A stretch of DNA of 64,000 bases. Source: Crocinitomicaceae bacterium (GTDB lineage Bacteria; Bacteroidota; Bacteroidia; Flavobacteriales_G; Salibacteraceae). Below, piece after piece: positions 60,889-64,000 of this stretch (position 1 is its first letter; every line of letters starts with the position of its first letter). The notes beneath the pieces are model-generated. The model was not told the DNA's origin. It saw nothing but the letters and a program-made list of their open reading frames with translations, and searched no databases. Where the stretch lies: contig PAVO01000019.1 of the NCBI GenBank assembly GCA_002713215.1, positions 434,001 to 498,000 of the forward strand, read 5' to 3'. A program made the position numbers and the translations under genes.

Positions 60889-63800
60889 ATGCAAAAGAGT
60901 CAGTTATCCTTTTTCAGTTTCTTTTTGTTCTTCATTTTTATGATCTTGCCTTCCTTGGGATTAATGGCGCAATTGAATTACTCAATTAGTTGGAAGGGGA
61001 TAGTAAAAGACAATTCATTTAAGTCTCAACCTGTTGATTATATGCATTTTGAGGGTGCTTCATATGATTTTGTACATGATTTTTTCCCCAGATATGTGAT
61101 CAATTTGGAATTGAACCCAAACCAAAGTGTGAGGTCTGTCGGGTTTTCAATAACAGGAGAAAAACCATTGGATGGGCGTGAAAGCCAAACAACATCAATT
61201 AATGAAATTGGTAGCAATGTGAATGTGGAAATTCATGAATATTTATTGTATAACCGAAAATATTGTCGCATTGAAATTCTACCACTTTATAAAAAGGGTA
61301 CTTCAATTTACAAGGTTGAGTCATTTACTATAAACCCGGAGTTCGTTCAATCAAAAAACTCTACCCTATCCCGCAGCTCGCGTGCCTCTTATGCAACTAA
61401 TTCTGTTCTTGGAGGTGGTACATGGTATAAAATTGCAATTGTTGAAGATGGCATTTATAAAATCGATAGCGAATTTCTAAAGAGAATAGGGATTGACCCA
61501 AAGTCGGTTAAACCAAATAGTTTAAGAATTTACGGAAATGGTGGTGGAATGCTGCCAGAGGATAATGCAACCAGTAGAATTGATGATCTAGCCGAAAATC
61601 CGGTTTGGGTTTCAAATCCGCTAAGCGAGAGTTTTACCGAGAATGATAATGTACTTTTTTATGGGGAAGGTCCGCATGAATGGAAATTATCAGGTGGTAA
61701 GTACCAGTTTGTGGTTAATGTGTATTCCGACACAAACTATTATTTTATGACCTTCGATGGAGGTGTTGGGAATCCACTTAAAATATCAGATCAAAGTAAT
61801 ATTGCTTCCTCCAATCCAATTACCATAAACTATTTTAATGATTATCAGAGTCATGAGGAAGAATTATCAAACTTGATTTCTAGTGGCAGGCAATGGGTGG
61901 GTGAAAATTTTGGTGTAAAAGGAAATCAATATTATGAGTTTTCCTTTCCAAATATTGAAACGAATAATATTGCTTCGGTTGATGTACATGTTGCAATGAG
62001 ATCACTTATTTCTCCGAGCACCATGAAAATTGGAGTGTCTGGATTAGGGTCAGGCTCAATTACCAGTGGGGTTAATTCAGGAGGGTACTTGAGTAATTTC
62101 GCTACTAATTACTCCACTACGGTTAGCGCTAACCCAACCTCTTCCAAATTGGGAATTAACTTGACTTATGAAAAAGCAAATGGAGAATCGGTTGCCTGGT
62201 TAGACCGAATTGTTGTTAATTGTGATCGAAAACTAATCTACAGTGGAGGGCAAATGCCTTTTTCGGTTCAAAGGCAAAGCGAATCAACAGCTGATTATCA
62301 ATATGTGTTGGATGGGGTAAATTCTTTTAGTAGGATATGGGATATTACTAATCCTGTCACTGCTAAGGTTCAAAAATTCTCATTGAATGGTCGGCAGGCG
62401 AGATTCAACAGAGAAGGTGGGCAAATTGAAAAGTTCATTGTATTTACGAATAACTCGGCGAGAGTCCCTGAGTGGGGTATTAAGATACCTAACCAAAACT
62501 TACATGCACTCGTAGGAAAAAGTCCAGATATGGTAATTTATACCAAGGCTGAATTTTCCAGCTATGCTGAAGAGGTAGCTGAACTTCATCGTGAGAATGA
62601 TGGGTTATCAGTAGAAGTAGTGAATGTTTTAGAGGTCTATAATGAATTCTCGTGTGGAAGACAGGATGTAGTGGCGTTAAGGGATTTTATGAGAATGTTG
62701 TACAAAAGTGCAAATGGAGATACTTCATTGATTCCGAGGTATCTTTTGTTGTTCGGCGATGCTTCTTACGATTACAAGGACCGAGTTTCTGGAAATACGA
62801 ATGTAATTCCTGTTTATCAAACCCAGGAATCTTTCGATCCAATTGCATCGTTGGCAACTGATGATTTCTATGCTATGCTTGCAGATGACTATAATGATTT
62901 AACAAATGGAATTGTGCACCTTGGTGTTGGCCGATTTCCTGTGAAAAATGCCAGGCAAGCAGCACAAGCTGTGAATAAACTGAAAAACTATAATACCATT
63001 AATTCATTAGGTAAATGGAGACTAGCACTTTGTTATATTGCTGATGACGAAGATGGTAATTTACACATGGACCAGGCTAATAACTTGTCCGATTCTGTTG
63101 ATGCTGTTTTTCCCAATTATAATATTAATAAGGTATTGGCCGATGCTTATCCACAAAGAAGCACTCCTGGAGGTCAGCGATACCCGGATGTGAATCAAGC
63201 AATCGACGAAGCTGTTGAACAAGGTTCACTTACATTAAATTATGTAGGGCATGGAGGGGAACTGGGTTGGGCTCATGAACGGATATTGGAGGTGTCTCAA
63301 ATTAACAAATGGAGTAATATTAATAATATGCCATTATTCGTGACAGCTACCTGTGAATTTAGCCGTTTCGATGATCCTAAAAGAACTTCCGCTGGTGAGT
63401 TTGTATTTCTTAACCCAGATGGTGCCGGAATTGGCTTGTTAACAACTACTAGAGTAGTATATGCGAGTCCAAATTATGCATTGGCACAAACATTTAATCG
63501 GTTGGCCTATGGAGAACTTAATGGAAACATGCCCCGGCTTGGGGATATAGTTCAACAAACCAAATTGGATCCAAATAATTTCAATGATAATACCCGGGTT
63601 TTTGCATTACTAGGAGATCCTGCAATGAAACTTAATTACCCAATTCATAAAGTTGAGACTACATCACGCCCCGACACCATGGGGGCTTTACAGAAGGTAA
63701 CTATTTCCGGACAAGTGGTGCACAATAAAACCGGTAGTTTACTAAGTGACTTTAATGGAACGCTCTATCCCGTCGTGTATGACAAAAAAAGAACCGTTCA

Positions 63801-64000
63801 GACCCTTAATAATGATGGTGATGGGGTATTTGAGTTTGGGGCCAGGATAAATATCCTGTTCAGAGGAAAAGCCACAATAACCAACGGTAAGTTTACATTT
63901 ACATTTGTGGTGCCAAAGGATATCGATTTTAATTATGGAAATGGAAAAATAAGCTACTATGCAGAAAATGGTTCTATCGATGCTGCCGGGTTTGATACAA
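60889..64000 (+). CDS. porU: T9SS C-terminal signal peptidase/sortase PorU (partial, cut by window end)
   Basis: The first 1037 codons of a Peptidase C25 (gingipain-family) protein, open to the end of the window. A signal peptide (ending near LGLMAQ) is followed by beta-rich N-terminal regions. The C25 fold ends in LNYVGHGGELGW with the catalytic His at residue 788 and TATCEFSRFDDPKRTSAGE with the catalytic Cys at residue 822. The 34-residue His-Cys distance matches PorU of Porphyromonas (33, from memory). PorU removes the T9SS C-terminal domain and attaches cargo to the cell surface. porV would be expected downstream. Confidence 0.93.
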   Translation, partial: MQKSQLSFFSFFLFFIFMILPSLGLMAQLNYSISWKGIVKDNSFKSQPVDYMHFEGASYDFVHDFFPRYVINLELNPNQSVRSVGFSITGEKPLDGRESQTTSINEIGSNVNVEIHEYLLYNRKYCRIEILPLYKKGTSIYKVESFTINPEFVQSKNSTLSRSSRASYATNSVLGGGTWYKIAIVEDGIYKIDSEFLKRIGIDPKSVKPNSLRIYGNGGGMLPEDNATSRIDDLAENPVWVSNPLSESFTENDNVLFYGEGPHEWKLSGGKYQFVVNVYSDTNYYFMTFDGGVGNPLKISDQSNIASSNPITINYFNDYQSHEEELSNLISSGRQWVGENFGVKGNQYYEFSFPNIETNNIASVDVHVAMRSLISPSTMKIGVSGLGSGSITSGVNSGGYLSNFATNYSTTVSANPTSSKLGINLTYEKANGESVAWLDRIVVNCDRKLIYSGGQMPFSVQRQSESTADYQYVLDGVNSFSRIWDITNPVTAKVQKFSLNGRQARFNREGGQIEKFIVFTNNSARVPEWGIKIPNQNLHALVGKSPDMVIYTKAEFSSYAEEVAELHRENDGLSVEVVNVLEVYNEFSCGRQDVVALRDFMRMLYKSANGDTSLIPRYLLLFGDASYDYKDRVSGNTNVIPVYQTQESFDPIASLATDDFYAMLADDYNDLTNGIVHLGVGRFPVKNARQAAQAVNKLKNYNTINSLGKWRLALCYIADDEDGNLHMDQANNLSDSVDAVFPNYNINKVLADAYPQRSTPGGQRYPDVNQAIDEAVEQGSLTLNYVGHGGELGWAHERILEVSQINKWSNINNMPLFVTATCEFSRFDDPKRTSAGEFVFLNPDGAGIGLLTTTRVVYASPNYALAQTFNRLAYGELNGNMPRLGDIVQQTKLDPNNFNDNTRVFALLGDPAMKLNYPIHKVETTSRPDTMGALQKVTISGQVVHNKTGSLLSDFNGTLYPVVYDKKRTVQTLNNDGDGVFEFGARINILFRGKATITNGKFTFTFVVPKDIDFNYGNGKISYYAENGSIDAAGFDT

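Noticed and set aside
1-64000. tRNA, rRNA, CRISPR arrays, insertion sequences, prophage
   Set aside because: I looked for tRNA-like cloverleafs, direct-repeat arrays, transposase or integrase frames and phage structural genes and found none. Spacers are too short for large RNAs. Covariance-model searches were not possible here.

Overview
The window comes from a chromosome of a Bacteroidota bacterium, most likely a Flavobacteriales-type organism that glides or at least has a type IX secretion system (T9SS). The evidence is the T9SS/gliding genes (PorP/SprF-type protein, GldJ, PorU), secreted proteins with T9SS C-terminal sorting domains, TonB and PorV-type outer-membrane proteins, Bacteroidota-only families (DUF4270, DUF4296, HU-CCDC81-SPOR), a short 286-residue RpoD, and many TAnnTTTG promoter boxes just upstream of genes. 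The genus is not determined. I see no tRNA, rRNA, insertion sequence, prophage or CRISPR array. No gene-free stretch exceeds 300 bases; the largest is about 280 bases (15328-15607).

Layout. 1-3.2 kb: nadK and a CBS protein (minus), divergent from pdxJ and an alpha/beta hydrolase (plus). 3.2-15.3 kb: the most unusual region, seven tightly packed minus-strand genes that all encode exported envelope proteins. In transcription order these are an EEP-fold nuclease/phosphatase with a T9SS tail, a large exported protein with calcium-binding loops, an OB-fold-like exported protein with a T9SS tail, then (after an intrinsic terminator) a lipoprotein, a TonB-dependent receptor, a PorV-like barrel and an NHL-type lipoprotein. 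I infer a dedicated secretion-plus-uptake module, possibly for extracellular nucleic acid or organophosphate. 15.6-25.4 kb: polyprenol-phosphate glycosyltransferase, pyrC, DUF4296 protein, epimerase, a VOC protein divergent from a GlxA-type regulator, tyrS, a LuxE-like protein, lipoproteins and a TesA-like SGNH hydrolase. 25.5-31.6 kb: a P-type Ca2+-ATPase, then a LolD/YbbA-type ABC ATPase with its YbbP-type permease.

31.6-44.5 kb: folC, a GT39 glycosyltransferase and a TonB-ExbD-ExbB energy module (minus), NhaD antiporter, Glu/Leu dehydrogenase, anmK, acyl-CoA dehydrogenase, hflX, a small membrane protein and rpoD. 44.5-56.8 kb: HU-CCDC81/SPOR protein, gamma-carbonic anhydrase, the glgA-like/DUF4270/glmS set, and divergently the panC-panD-ybhN-rfaE2-radA-nudix cluster followed by glyS. 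56.8-64 kb: murF, gldJ and porP/sprF (minus) facing the T9SS sortase porU (plus), which is cut by the window end.

The genes connect as follows: TonB/ExbB/ExbD can energise the TonB receptor, and PorU, with the PorP and GldJ proteins, belongs to the machine that would export and attach the T9SS cargo of the 3.2-15.3 kb cluster. Start codons were re-chosen in many genes; TTG and GTG starts are frequent, often in stop/start overlaps.
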